A stretch of 64,000 nt of DNA from Cryptomeria japonica (taxonomy: Eukaryota; Streptophyta; Pinopsida; Cupressales; Cupressaceae), in NCBI RefSeq assembly GCF_030272615.1, contig NC_081410.1:569799152-569863151 (forward strand), in the 5' to 3' direction. Under the pieces are notes generated by a model that was not told the origin of the DNA, searched no databases, and saw only the letters and a program-made list of their open reading frames with translations. The translations under genes and the position numbers were made by a program. Shown piece by piece: positions 1 to 10,839 of this stretch. The stretch's first letter is position 1. The number at the start of each line of letters is the position of its first letter.

Positions 1-2
1 GA

Positions 3-1430
3 AAAAGATGCAAATGGATCAATCAGATACAAGAATTTAACATTGAGTTGAAAATTTCACAGGTTATCAAAGGACAAGGGCTAGCCAAACTCATGACAGG
101 AACTGAAATTGAAGAGTCTGATGTGAATCAGGTTGGATGGGAGGAAGCTAATTTCAGTATTGAGAAAACAGCATGGTACACTGATATCATGTATTACCTT
201 AAGCACTTAAAATGTCCAGATGCTATGACCGATAGTCAGAAAAGAGCTTTGAAGTTAAAATCAGCAAGGTATGTGATTATCAATGGAGACTTATATTGGA
301 AAAATAGAGATGGGATATTGTTATTATGTCTAGACAACTACCAGGCAGACAAAGTTCTTCATGAAATGCATGATGGGGTTTGTGGTGGCCATTTCTCAAC
401 TAAGACTACAGCACATAAAATATTGAGAGCCAGATATTATTGGCCATGTGTCTTCAACGATTCCTATAGATATGTCAGAAAATGCGAAGCTTGTCAAAAG
501 TTCTCAAGCAAAACAAAGTATCAAGGATCACTCCCGTTGAGACCAATGTTGACTGAGGAACCATTCCAACAGTGGGGAATAGACTTTATAGGGGAAATAT
601 CTGAAAAATCCAGTGGAGGACACAGATGGATATTGGTTGCTACAGATTATTTTACCAAATGGGTGGAGGCAATACCTACCAAACAGGCCACTAGCAAGGT
701 GGTGATAAAATTCTTAATGGAGAACATTATTACTAGATTTGGTGTTCCTGCAAGAATCATCTCAGATAATGGCATGTCTTTTAGATCAGAGGAATTCAAC
801 AATTTTTGTGATGAATATGGCATTAAGGTATCACATTCTTCTCCTTACCACCCCCAGGGGAATGGGCAAGCTGAATCAAGCAACAAGAATATCCTGAAGA
901 TCATTAAAAAGATGCTGGGGCAGAACAAAAAAGCATGGGACTCAAAGTTGAATCTTGCATTATGGGCAGACAGGATAACTGTAAAAAAATCCACAGGAAA
1001 GTCTCCATTTGAATTGGTTTATGGCAAAAGGGCCAGACTACCTTTGGATAAACTTCTACCTGTACATATATTTATGATTCAAGAAGAAATAGATGTTGAA
1101 GATCCATCACAAGAAAGAATAATGCAGCTAGTAGAACTTGATGAAGTCAGGGTAGAAGCTCAGAGGCAAAATATCAGGATTCAAAATCAAATGAAGAGGT
1201 TGTATGACAAGAGGACATCAAACAGGAAATTTTGTGTAGGAGACTGGGTTTTAATGTGGAATGCCAGGAGTCAAGACAAAGGCAAGCATGGCAAATTTGA
1301 AGCCTTATGGATCGGCCCATATGTGATCATAGACAAAGGGGGGGAGGATTCTTATTTGCTTCAAAACGCGACAGGTGAGGTCCAAGAATTGCCAGTACAT
1401 GGGCAGTTCTTAAAGAACTTCTTCTCCTGA
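3..1430 (+). CDS. Gypsy pol C-terminus: RNase H tail and integrase (5' incomplete)
   Basis: The frame is open from base 3, so this is the end of a longer polyprotein. The first ~25 residues (KRCKWINQIQEFN...) match the end of the RNase H domain of E9. Integrase follows: an HHCC zinc region with CGGH near 385 and CEACQ near 487, then the catalytic core with D in WGIDFIG (~575), D in SDNG (~765) and E in GQAESSN (~870), all three present. The C-terminal part carries a GPYVI-type SH3-like segment and ends VHGQFLKNFFS, nearly the same as the end of E9 integrase. There is no chromodomain. There are no stops or frameshifts over 475 codons, unlike most other pol frames here, which suggests a younger copy. 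Integrase inserts the cDNA into the host chromosome. Confidence 0.93.
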   Translation, partial: KRCKWINQIQEFNIELKISQVIKGQGLAKLMTGTEIEESDVNQVGWEEANFSIEKTAWYTDIMYYLKHLKCPDAMTDSQKRALKLKSARYVIINGDLYWKNRDGILLLCLDNYQADKVLHEMHDGVCGGHFSTKTTAHKILRARYYWPCVFNDSYRYVRKCEACQKFSSKTKYQGSLPLRPMLTEEPFQQWGIDFIGEISEKSSGGHRWILVATDYFTKWVEAIPTKQATSKVVIKFLMENIITRFGVPARIISDNGMSFRSEEFNNFCDEYGIKVSHSSPYHPQGNGQAESSNKNILKIIKKMLGQNKKAWDSKLNLALWADRITVKKSTGKSPFELVYGKRARLPLDKLLPVHIFMIQEEIDVEDPSQERIMQLVELDEVRVEAQRQNIRIQNQMKRLYDKRTSNRKFCVGDWVLMWNARSQDKGKHGKFEALWIGPYVIIDKGGEDSYLLQNATGEVQELPVHGQFLKNFFS

Positions 1431-1615
1431 AGCACTCTGCATCACCTGTACAGTAGGGTAGGATCCATTTCCATTGTAAATACCATCATATCTGCGCTAA
1501 CCAGAGATTCTGGATTCTTGAAGGCATAATTCAAAATGCCTCCATCCTCAGTCAGAGCCACTGTTGAGCACTATTTTTAAAAAAAATAAAAAATAAAAAA
1601 AAATATAATAATATA
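1431..1615 (+). other. Linker between integrase stop and 3' LTR, with conserved block and A-rich tract
   Basis: Non-coding. A 24-bp block at 1542-1565 (core CCATCCTCAGTCAGAGCC) recurs with 22 of 24 matches at 52175-52198 on the minus strand, at nearly the same distance after the E9 integrase stop. An A-rich tract (about 1578-1605) precedes the presumed LTR start and may serve as the polypurine tract; it is not a typical G-containing PPT. Confidence 0.6.
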
Positions 1616-1689
1616 TGTTTCCATAAGCATGAAGACTAATGGATATTTCGGCCAGTAAACTGTATCGAGCACTGCAGGAGAAGTTTCAT

Positions 1690-2095
1690 CGAAAGAGCGT
1701 TTTCATCGACACAGGGCATATAAAGCATTAAGCAAAGGTATTTCGGCAAAAAGTTACCTTTGATGAACGCAAGAAACCGCTCATCAATACTCCAAGTTTC
1801 ATCGAAAAGGTAAAAGCAAAAAGCGAAAAAGGCAAAAGGTGATTTCGAAGGAATGTCGTTACCGAAGAAACTCAAGATACATTCATCAAAATGCAAGTTT
1901 CATCGATGAACGTGGTGTCGAACAAAAGAAAAGCTTTTTCATCGATAAAAAAGGATATCGATGAAAAGGGGATATCGATGAACACTCATAAGCCTTCACC
2001 GAAGAAAGAAACTCATCGAAAGTATGGCATCGATGAAACTCACGAGCAACTTGTCGAAAAAGGGGACTATCGATGAAAAAGTGATTTCGATGAGT
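1690..2095 (+). repeat. Interspersed ATCGATGAA-type motif cluster in the E1 LTR
   Basis: The octamer-like motif TCGATGAA and its variants (TCATCGA, ATCGATAAA, TTTCGATGAG) occur at least eight times between about 1890 and 2095, with more degenerate copies (TTTCATCGA) from about 1685. Spacing is irregular (roughly 12-50 bp), so this is not a simple tandem array. It lies upstream of the long LTR frame, where promoter or enhancer elements of an LTR would be expected. Function is unknown. Confidence 0.6.
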
Positions 2096-2310
2096 CTTAA
2101 AAGCGGCTTCTCGACGTAAGGTTTTCACCGAAACAATATTCAAACACAAGTTGCCCATTCAATTACAGTTGAACTGAGTGAATTTTCGTAAGAATCAGAT
2201 CGATGCTAAGAGATTGGAAGCTGTGAAGAACTTGCAGAGATTTGCAAACGATAACCAGAAGAGTTGAGCATTCTACCAAGTAAGTGTTGTCTCTCTTATT
2301 TACTATAACT

Positions 2311-5300
2311 ATGGAACCTTCGTCTTCTTCTTCTAAAAAGAGTAGGAAAGGAAAAGAGTTAAACCCTGAAGAGAAGCCCAAGAGACAGAAGAAAGAAGGG
2401 AGAGCTTTGACTCAGGACTTATTAGACCAGTGTCCATCGTCTAGTGTAAGGTCCAAAAAGATTAAAAGTGAAGAAGAAGGATTAGAGGACAAATTTGAAA
2501 ATCTAGGAGACATTTGGACTGAGATAAGAGGGCATGAGTTATTTTTGTTTGGTTACAAAAGAAGGGATGCACCCGAACCCATTAGTAATCTATGGAAGAG
2601 GAACTTAGGCAAATTAGTAGTTCCAAATGTGTTTGTAGACGTAGAATTAATGAAAGCTCTGGTAGATTGCTACAACCCGAGAACTAAAACCATATGTGAT
2701 TACAGAGGGAATACATTAGTAGTAATCAACAAGCAGACTATTGATATGGTTTTTGATCTAGACTGGGAAGTCGAGGAGAGCATCGATATGAAGAAACTTT
2801 CACAGGAATTCTTTAGTTTGGAAACTATCTACAGGACTTGGAGGCTACCTGTTCACAGGCCAAAAGTGGGTGGGTCATTTGTTCAGTTTGGCAAAAATTA
2901 CAAGGTGCCATTTGATGTCAACCACTTCCATCCATATTTCAAATATACGTATTATACTGCAGCCCAACTACTAGGCCTAGAGGCTCATCCACTCATGGAT
3001 ATTGGGATTATGGTTCTGTGTGCTGATATTCAATCAAAAGACCCTAGGTCATTTGATTTTGCTACTTATGTTGCGGATGCCTTGAATCATGGGCTGAAAA
3101 AATTGAAAGGAGACCTTGTGAATGTTCACTTTTCATTATACTCCATGCTAATGCATATTCTTCTTTATTGTGGACAAGAAATTAACTTCTGGCCAGATGA
3201 GTTCAGCATCAGGTCTTATGATAAGAATGGTCTGAAGAAGCCGGTTCAGTTGTGGGTATCAGCATGGGACTAGAGGTTTATGAACAACCAATATTGGCAT
3301 TTTCAAGAATACTTTGTGAAACCTCTCAGTGCAGCTTTTGGACAACACAGGGATTATACTTTGTCCCCTGAAATTAAGAGGTTCCTCAGGCCAAAGGATT
3401 TCTCTCCAGAGTCACAGATTGAACATAATTGGGGTGATTGGTATTGCCATGATAATCACACAGAGATAAGGGTATTTGGATATGAAGGGCAACCGCACAT
3501 GCTTCCAATTACGGTGCCAGACAGAGTGGCTAGCTTGGAGATTATAAGGCAATTGTCTATTGCCAGTGCTAAACATTTAACTGATTTTGGTAAACAATCT
3601 ATTGTTCCAGGTTTATTAGTTTTCTCTGATTTCATTGTCAAAAGTTCAAAGAGTTATCATTTATTACAGAATAAATTAAATTACTATGGCATGACTCTGG
3701 GTGAGCCTAGGGAGAATTTTGATCCCGAAGGATATATAAGAGCTGCCAGAGCCTCACAGAAACTCAAAGCTGGGATACATATGGCCAAAATGCCAGATGA
3801 CCTAATTAAGAACCTTGAGTGAGAGGAGGACAAAGCTTTAAAAGGAAAGAGTGAGTTAGTCTTGGAGGCCTACAAATGGAAAAGGGCAAGGGGAATGATA
3901 GATGGAGACCTAATTGGAAATCTCCAAGATCCTCTGGAGGTAGCTAAAAGGCTGCTTCAACATGAAGCTGAAATGATGCACAGAGTTCCTTCACAATTCC
4001 TTCGCTTCATTAATACTGAGAAGGATAGTCAGCCCCTAGCTCACATGTCACTGAAATCAACCGCCAGTAGTATCCCACCTGATTCTCCTAGAGAGGATTA
4101 TCCTCCTGGTTTCGAAACAGAAATGAACATGGACACAGGAGAAATCAACATCAAAGATGTTGTTGACATAAGAATGACTGAGCATGAGGACTTCGTTGCT
4201 GATGATGGATTCGCCTCCTCTAGGGAATTCCTTTCATTTCTATATCAATACAAAGGGGCTCATGTCAAACGAAGCATGGCTGGAAAACCAGAGGAGGAAC
4301 AGATGAAGAGATTAGAGGATGAAATTGATGTCCTCATGAAAGACATGACTCCTGAAAAGGGGAGGAAATTATTAAAAGAGGCCGGTGTGATCATCTTCTC
4401 TGGTTGGGATATCAACTCAGCACTCTTATTTGATGGCTTTTTGAAAAAACAAGATTTGAATCAGCAGGTATTGCCCCAGGAGGTAGATAAACTGTTCCTA
4501 GGCTCTGGATATGATCCAAACAAAAAAGCTCTCCTACAGTGGGCACTATATCCAAAAGGGAAGAGGCCAATCATTGTGGATATAGAAGAAACCTTTGGGC
4601 ATCTCATGGTTCATCAGGTTGGAAAGACTGATCCTAGGGTCACTACAAAGCTCAACCTGGATGTTGCAAGATTGAACTTGGACCAGACAGAGTTTTTGGT
4701 CAGAGAGAACATTACATAAAAGGGATTATATGAAAAATCCAAGGAGGAAAATCAAAAGCTGCAAGCAAAGGTATTGCAATTAGAAACGGGGACTCCTATC
4801 AGCGAATACACCTCATACCCCGCAAGACGCAGCTTGGATGACGTCTCTGATGCCCTGTACTGGAAATATCAGGCAGAGAAGGCCAATAAATGCGCAGACA
4901 ATATCCAGCAAAAGATGGACAAATTGGTCAACGACATCATAGGACATCGGTTTAACACCATGCTCTTACAGGTCGAACCATATTGGATAGTTTACAATGG
5001 AACAATAAAAGCGCTAACAGAGCATGAATGGTTAAGAGCACGATTGCAGGGGGTGCTAAGCAATGACGATACCATGACGCCAGAAGAAAAGGCTGAGGGT
5101 AACGCATATATGGATAATCATGTCAAACTCGAGGATATGCTGAGAAGAGATTTAAAAGAATTAGATGATGAAAAACCCGTTGGAATGCCTTCCGTCTACA
5201 AGGAAGGAGAGGTAATAACCTTGGAGGATTTGCGAAAGGAACTTGTCAGCGTCAAGGATTGGGCCTTGTCAGAAATTGATCGGAGTAAGGATATGGCCCC

Positions 5301-5460
5301 TACCGTCAACCAGATAATATTCAAGTACCTGACGCTAGGGGATGAATTAAAAAAGCAAACGCCTCGGATCAGAACATTCAAAGACGATGATTACATTCAT
5401 CATTTGGGGCTTTTGAATCTCTTTTTGCTTAAGTTTAGAAACACTCAAGTTAACGACTAA
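2311..5460 (+). pseudogene. LTR-borne extra protein of E1 (~1,050 codons, three in-frame stops)
   Basis: One frame runs from ATG 2311 to the stop at 5458-5460, broken only by TAG 3271, TGA 3820 and TAA 4717, each one step from a sense codon (CAG/TGG, CGA, CAA). The N-terminus is serine- and lysine-rich with NLS-like stretches (KKSRKGKE, KPKRQKKEGR). It is related to the E9 LTR proteins in colinear blocks: GKLVVPNVFVDVEL with NPRTKTICDYRGNTLV (~2610-2740), HNWGD...RVFGYEGQPHMLP (~3425-3505) and TPEKGRKLLKEAGV...GWDIN (~4348-4420). After the third stop there is a coiled-coil-like segment (KSKEENQKLQAKVLQLE). No polymerase, nuclease or gag motif is visible. The first block is faintly reminiscent of 'putative plant transposon protein' domains and PMD, which is inference. 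Function unknown. Confidence 0.75.
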
Positions 5461-6374
5461 TATTTTGAAAAGTCGTGTCTCTTCGTGAAAAACTTTTGTC
5501 CTCATATATATATGAGAATGATTTTTGTAATGTAGAGAGACAAGATAATTAGATAGGATTAGGAGCAAAACAGCAACAGCCTGTAAGTCTTCTGTGTACA
5601 AACTATAATGGAATACAAATCTTGATCTACTGTTTCCTTGCATATGTGTTGTGGATTATTTCATTTTCTTTTGGCAATCGTCTGTGATATTGTCTGATAA
5701 AGATAAGGTTATTCATGTTCTTAAGATCAGATCTATGCTTTATGTTATAATGTTGCAACAAAAGTTCTGCTTGCCGATTGTAATCGTTCCTTGCAAAGCT
5801 TAATTGACTGGTCCCTTAAGGGTAGGGTTAAATTCACTCAATCAGCACATAATATAAGCATTCATTTGGTTTTAAAAGAAATAGTAACTGACAGGTTCAT
5901 AAGGGATGAATTAAAAAACTGTCTCACAGATTCGCACTATAAGTCCTGAAGAAAATTGTGATGACTCTGTAACCCAAACAGTGAAGAAGGCACTGGCTAA
6001 AATCTCAAGTTATACTCATCATTTCTTTCATAATTAGTTATTTTGACAGCTATAGAAGTAATTAAGAAACACAAAACAAACAATTATCATAACAACAATC
6101 TTGAACTCGTCTGCTATATCTCCATTCAAGGAACTCATGCCATTTCAAGATCAGGAGATATCAGATTAGGATAACATATCTGCTATAAAAAGCACTGTTT
6201 ATTGGAGACATTCAGTGAATAGGTATACCCGCCTAGGTCCTGCAGAGCCTAAAGTGAGAGAGTAAGCAACCAAACAGGTTCACTCTACATGTTGGCCAAG
6301 TCAATTGGAGGGTTTGACCATAGGGACTGGCATTTCCTTAGAACCTATCCAATCTGTTGATTTGAGACCCAACA
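5461..6374 (+). other. Non-coding 3' part of the E1 LTR
   Basis: AT-rich sequence with no supportable frame. It includes a short (TA)n stretch near 5505 and the box GGTATACCCGCCTAGG near 6225, shared with the E9 LTR end. It probably holds the R/U5 part of the LTR; no polyadenylation site can be assigned with confidence. Confidence 0.5.
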
Positions 6375-8948
6375 CTAGGCCCAATCTTTGACCGAATGGA
6401 GACATACACGCTCAGACTCAATCCAAAAAAGTGTGTCTTTGGTGTCACAGCTAGCAAATTACTAGGGTACATTATTTCTCATAGAGGCATCAAAGTCAAT
6501 CCTGCCAAGGTTAAAGCAATAATGGATATGCCTCCTCCTTCCAATATCTGTCAACTAAAAAGTCTGCAAGGAAAGCTACAGTCAATTCACCGGTTTATAG
6601 CTCAATTGGTAGACAAATGTCATCCATTCTAGCATTTATTGCATAAAGGAGTTGCTTTTAAATGGACTGAGCAATGTCAATCAGCATTTCAAGCTCTTAA
6701 GCACTATTTATTGTCGCCACCTATTCTAATGCCTCCTATAGAAGGAAAGCCATTTATATTGTATATTTCTGCAACTGAAATGGCACTAGGAGTTCTCTTG
6801 GCCCAACAAGATGAGAACGACAAAGAGCGAGCTATTTATTATATCAGCTGAACACTAGTGGGCTATGAGCTGAATTATTCAACTATTGAACGGGCATGTT
6901 TAGCAGTGGTCTTTGCAACACAAAAGCTTTGGCACTATATGTTAAGTCATCAGACATTGTTAGTTGCAAAAATTGATCCCTTGAAATACTTGCTTAGTAG
7001 GGTAGCTTTGATGGGTCGCCTAGAAAAGTGGGTTATGATCCTCAGTGAGTTTGATATTGAGTACATGGAGCGAAAGGCAATAAAAGGACAAGTCATAGTG
7101 GATAAACTTGCAGAGGCTCCTATTTATGATGATCATCCCATGTTGACTGATTTTTCGGATGAGTCAGTCTTTGCTCTTACATCTTCTAATGAATGGAAGT
7201 TATACTTTGATGGATCCCATACCAAGTTCGGGTCCAGAGAAGGTATATTGTTTGTCACCCCTCAAGGTGATGCCATTCCCAAATCCTATAGAATAACTTT
7301 CCATTGCACCAATAACATTGCAGAATATGAAGCTCTAGTCACAGGACTCCGAGTAGCGGTCCACTGGAACATCACACATTTACAAGTCTATGGAGATTCT
7401 CAGCTAGTCATCCGTCAAGTCAATGATGACTACAAAACAAAAGATGAAAAGCTTATTCCCTACAAGCATATGGTAGATTTCTTCAAGACAAAATTCACGG
7501 CTATCCATTTCAGTCAAGTTCCAAGAATTCAAAACAAGTCGGTAGATGCGATGGCTACGATTGCTTCCTTGTTAAATATGCCCCATAATATGGACAAATG
7601 TGAATTTTAGATCGAATAGTTGCTTGTCCCTTCTTTTGAAATTTTGACAACAGATGTGATGTGTGTTCTTGTTGGTCCTAACTCCCCGTGGTACAAAGAT
7701 GTCTATCAATATTTGAAATCCCAAACCTTACCACCTAACCTTTCCACTAACCAACGCCGAGCCTTCATCGGATAGACAGCCAAATATGTCATCATTGCCG
7801 ACACCCTTTACCATCGTTCCTTTGACCATACCCTCCTCAGGTGTTTGGATTCTGACGAAGCACAAATGGCTTTACACAAGGTTCACTATGGTATATGTGG
7901 GGGCCATTTCAATGGTTTGAGCTTAGCCAAAAAGTTGATTCGTGCTAGGTATTATTGGCCCACTCTAGAAAAGGATGTTCATGATTTTGTTAAGAAGTGC
8001 TACAAATGCTAGATCCATGGAAATTACATTCATGTGCTAGCCCAAGAGCTTCATTTTGTCATATCTCCGTGGCCCTTTTCTCAATGGGGATTGGATCTTA
8101 TTGGCAAGATTCACCCGACATCTGCAAATGGACACAAGTTCATCATTACAGCCACAGAGTATTTTACAAAATGGATCAAGGCTATCCCCATGACCTATAT
8201 CACTGGTGTACAAATTTCAAAATTCCTATTGAATTGTATCATATGCCGACATGGGGTTCCCCTTGCCATAGTCACAGATAATGGCCGTCCCTTCAAGAAT
8301 AAAGATGTCAAAGAACTCTGTGAAAAGTTTCATATCCAACACCATTTCTCCAGTCCATACTATCCACAAGGTAATGGTCAAGCCGAAGCATCAAATAAAA
8401 CCATTAACAAGATCCTGGAAAAGGTTGTCAATGACGCTGGTCAAGATTGGCATGTACAGTTGAATCCACCACTCTGGGCTTATCGCACTTCTATCCGCAC
8501 ACCTACGGGCGCAACACCTTATTCCTTGGTGTATGGTGTGGAAGCCATTTTAACCTTGGAAGTGGAGATTCCTTCTTTGCGTGTTTCCTTGCAACATCTA
8601 ATTGATGATGAGATGCATAGAGTCTCTTGGTTGCATCAGCTTGAGATGTTAGATGAGAAACGTCAGACAACCCTGACACATTTGCAAGCATATCAAAACC
8701 GTCTCCGTCGCTCTTATAATAAGAAGGTCAAAGGGTGACACTTCAAAGTGGGAGATCTGGTTTTAAAGGCAAACCCTAAGAATGCACAATCTACTGACAT
8801 CATCAAAGGCAAGTTTGAACCTAATTGGGTTGGGCCTTTCATAGTGATTGCAGCCTATGGCTCGGGGGCATATCAGCTTGCCACCCCAGAAGGTGAACCT
8901 TTGTCAGATCCTATAAATAGCATGCACCTTCGCAAGTACTGGGCATAA
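6375..8948 (+). pseudogene. E2 pol: RT tail, RNase H, archaeal RNase H, integrase
   Basis: A single frame with in-frame stops but no frameshift. It resumes as LGPIFDRMETYTLRLNPKKC (RT palm/thumb) at 6375. The resident RNase H (about 6640-7080) reads LYISATEMALG where the catalytic Asp of the usual DAS motif is replaced. The archaeal-type RNase H (about 7190-7580) keeps D (LYFDGSH), E (NIAEYEAL), D (YGDSQLV) and D (SVDAMA). Integrase: zinc region HYGICGGHFNG near 7883, core D (GLDLIG), D (TDNGRPF) and E (GQAEASN), then GPFIV and a short tail ending HLRKYWA. Stops occur at about 6630, 6849, 7608, 7617, 7774, 8010 and 8736, most explicable as C-to-T changes. No chromodomain. Confidence 0.9.
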
Positions 8949-10839
8949 TTTTCTATCAGCACTTCTTCAAGTATGATCCTGAAAAAATACAAAAAAAAAA
9001 AATCAAAAAGCTCAAAGAAAATACAAAAAAAATGTGAAAATGTGAAAAACAAAGAAAAAGAACAAAAAAATAAAGAAAAATGATTCGCCCTCTAGTGAAA
9101 ACCTGGCAAATAGGTGCTTTGGACAAGTACCATGGTGAAAATCTGGCAAACAGGTTCCATGTGTAAAATGATCATTGCTCTGTCATCTATCACGACCTCT
9201 AGCTATACTTTCTCTCTACAGGTTTATCATGTCTATCCTTGTCCTGACCTAATGTTCTGTTCCAGGCCTGTGATTTGGTCAACATCATTGTCTCACATAC
9301 TCCAGTTTCTTGTGCATATGTTTCAGTCCTGGCCTCTATATATGTTTTTCAGATGTGCATTGGGTGCGTTCCCCTTGTCATGATCAATCACAGGAACCAT
9401 AAAATTAAAAAATGTCTTGAAATAATCATAAAAATTAAAAAATGTCCTGAAATAATCCAAAAAAATTGAAAAATGTCCTGAAATAACCATACAAAAATTG
9501 AAAAATATCTTGAAATAACCATAAAAATTGAAAAATGTCCTGAAATAATCCAAAAAAATCATATAAAGTCTTGAAATAATCCAAAAAAAATCAAATAATG
9601 TCCTTAAAAAAATCCCTAAAAAGTCAAATAAAGTCTTGAAAAAACGAACAAAAAAATTGTAAAAATTCGAAAAGCATCACAAAAAATATCCCCTTTGTGC
9701 ATAAGACAGATCACGGAGCATCCCTCCAACGACACACAATCACACATTATGCTTTACTGAAATTACGCATTAACAGATGAACTTTTTCAATCAAGCCAGA
9801 CATTCAAACTGATCACAATTGTCTTCTCAATCGAACATCAACATCAATATCATTTGACCTTGTCACCATTATCATGAGTCTTGTACAAGGTATGGTATAC
9901 TTGAAACCGGACTGTTTCCTATCTTAGATGGGGTACTGCATGTCCTGAAACCAGACAGCATGATCATTCTATCGACACTTTCAACTTTTGACAATGAAGA
10001 TCAAGATGTTTGTTTCACTTGTTGGAATTAGCGAGTCTTGTCATTTATTGATTTTATCTTCGATCATGTTCCTATGTTGCTCGATGATGTCACTGAGTGA
10101 TTTAGAGTGACCGAGATGGTTCATGGTCCCTTTCTTTTTTGTTGTGATTGCTGTTTGTGGAATGTTTGTTACAAACTGGGGCAACTATATCATTGGGTGT
10201 CTGTGATAAGTATGTTCACTTTATGAATGCCGCACATACCTCGACCCTTGATGTATGCACCCTAGGATGCTTCACTCATTCCTTGTGTGCGATGTGTCTG
10301 CCTTTTGCCAAAAAGGTTGCGTTTCAGCTCTGGCTTTCAATGCCATGATGCTCTGCATCCGTTTTGCTACATTAAATAAAGGTTCTCACCTACAAAGTGC
10401 ATTACTGAAAGCAAGTTTTTCTTCATCTCTAACTGTCCTTTGTCTCATTTCTTCTTACTAACATTTCTTCCATCGGTTCAGCTAGTCAGTTCAGTCTAGT
10501 GCTCTGATCTCCAAAAATAGAAGCTGCATCCTACATTCATCGGTTAGTACATTTGCATTATATCAAGCATTTTATCCATTTTCATATTATACATGCATCA
10601 AAAAACACATAAAAATATATATCCATACATGTTCCACAATGGTACATAAACAGTGCATAAGACATCCATACATGGAAAATAAACATAAGTCATAACAAGT
10701 TGCATCTCATCATATCGATGCATATCATATCATATATCAAAATAATATCGGAGTACAAAATTGGACTGTCTGTCCTAAGTATGGCCCACAAGCTGACTAT
10801 ATAATATCACACTACATAATGTTAACTATCTGTCATAAG
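8949..10839 (+). other. E2 3' untranslated region between pol and the antisense PMD gene
   Basis: No supportable protein frame. From 8980 to 9085 it is A-rich. At about 9094-9155 two imperfect copies of GTGAAAACCTGGCAAATAGG occur, a repeat often seen downstream of Tat pol (from memory). A minisatellite occupies about 9395-9640. The remainder to 10839 is ordinary AT-rich sequence with a few short open frames that I do not believe. Confidence 0.55.
9395..9640 (+). repeat. Minisatellite, ~27-32 bp A-rich units
   Basis: About eight degenerate units with the core AAAAATGTCCTGAAATAAT follow one another, with spacing varying through short A runs (ATCCAAAAAAATTG, ACCATAAAAATTG). The open frames that cross it on either strand are by-products of the repeat (FFNFYGYF-type repeats on the minus strand). 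Confidence 0.85.

Larger units (their letters stand above)
1..6374 (+). mobile_element. E1: 3' part of a giant-LTR Ty3/gypsy element
   Basis: The window opens inside pol of a plus-strand gypsy element (RNase H tail and integrase to 1430). After a short linker comes a long 3' LTR ending near 6374. The right edge is supported by the reading frame of the host Tat element (E2), which resumes at 6375 in the middle of its reverse transcriptase. The 5' LTR, gag and most of pol lie before the window. The integrase and the LTR-borne protein are both related to those of E9 on the opposite strand, so E1 and E9 are members of one lineage but clearly not the same family at the nucleotide level. The target duplication cannot be checked because the left junction is outside. 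Confidence 0.85.
1616..6374 (+). repeat. E1 3' LTR, ~4.8 kb, containing a protein-coding frame
   Basis: I place the start at the TG in 1616-1617 after the A-rich tract and the end at CAACA before 6375. The end is supported by the resumption of E2 coding sequence immediately after, and by a conserved box (GGTATACCC at about 6225) that lies at a similar position before the end of the E9 LTR. The second E1 LTR is outside the window, so the status as an LTR rests on analogy with E9, where both copies are visible. It holds a motif-rich upstream part, the long frame 2311-5460 and ~900 bp of non-coding sequence. Confidence 0.65.

Noticed and set aside
2276-2310. Possible splice donor (AAGTAAGTG) just before the E1 LTR frame
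   Set aside because: A single consensus match without a matching acceptor or a conserved counterpart in E9 is too weak to call an intron.
9323-9562. Minus-strand FFNFYGYF-repeat protein
   Set aside because: Translation of the A-rich minisatellite.
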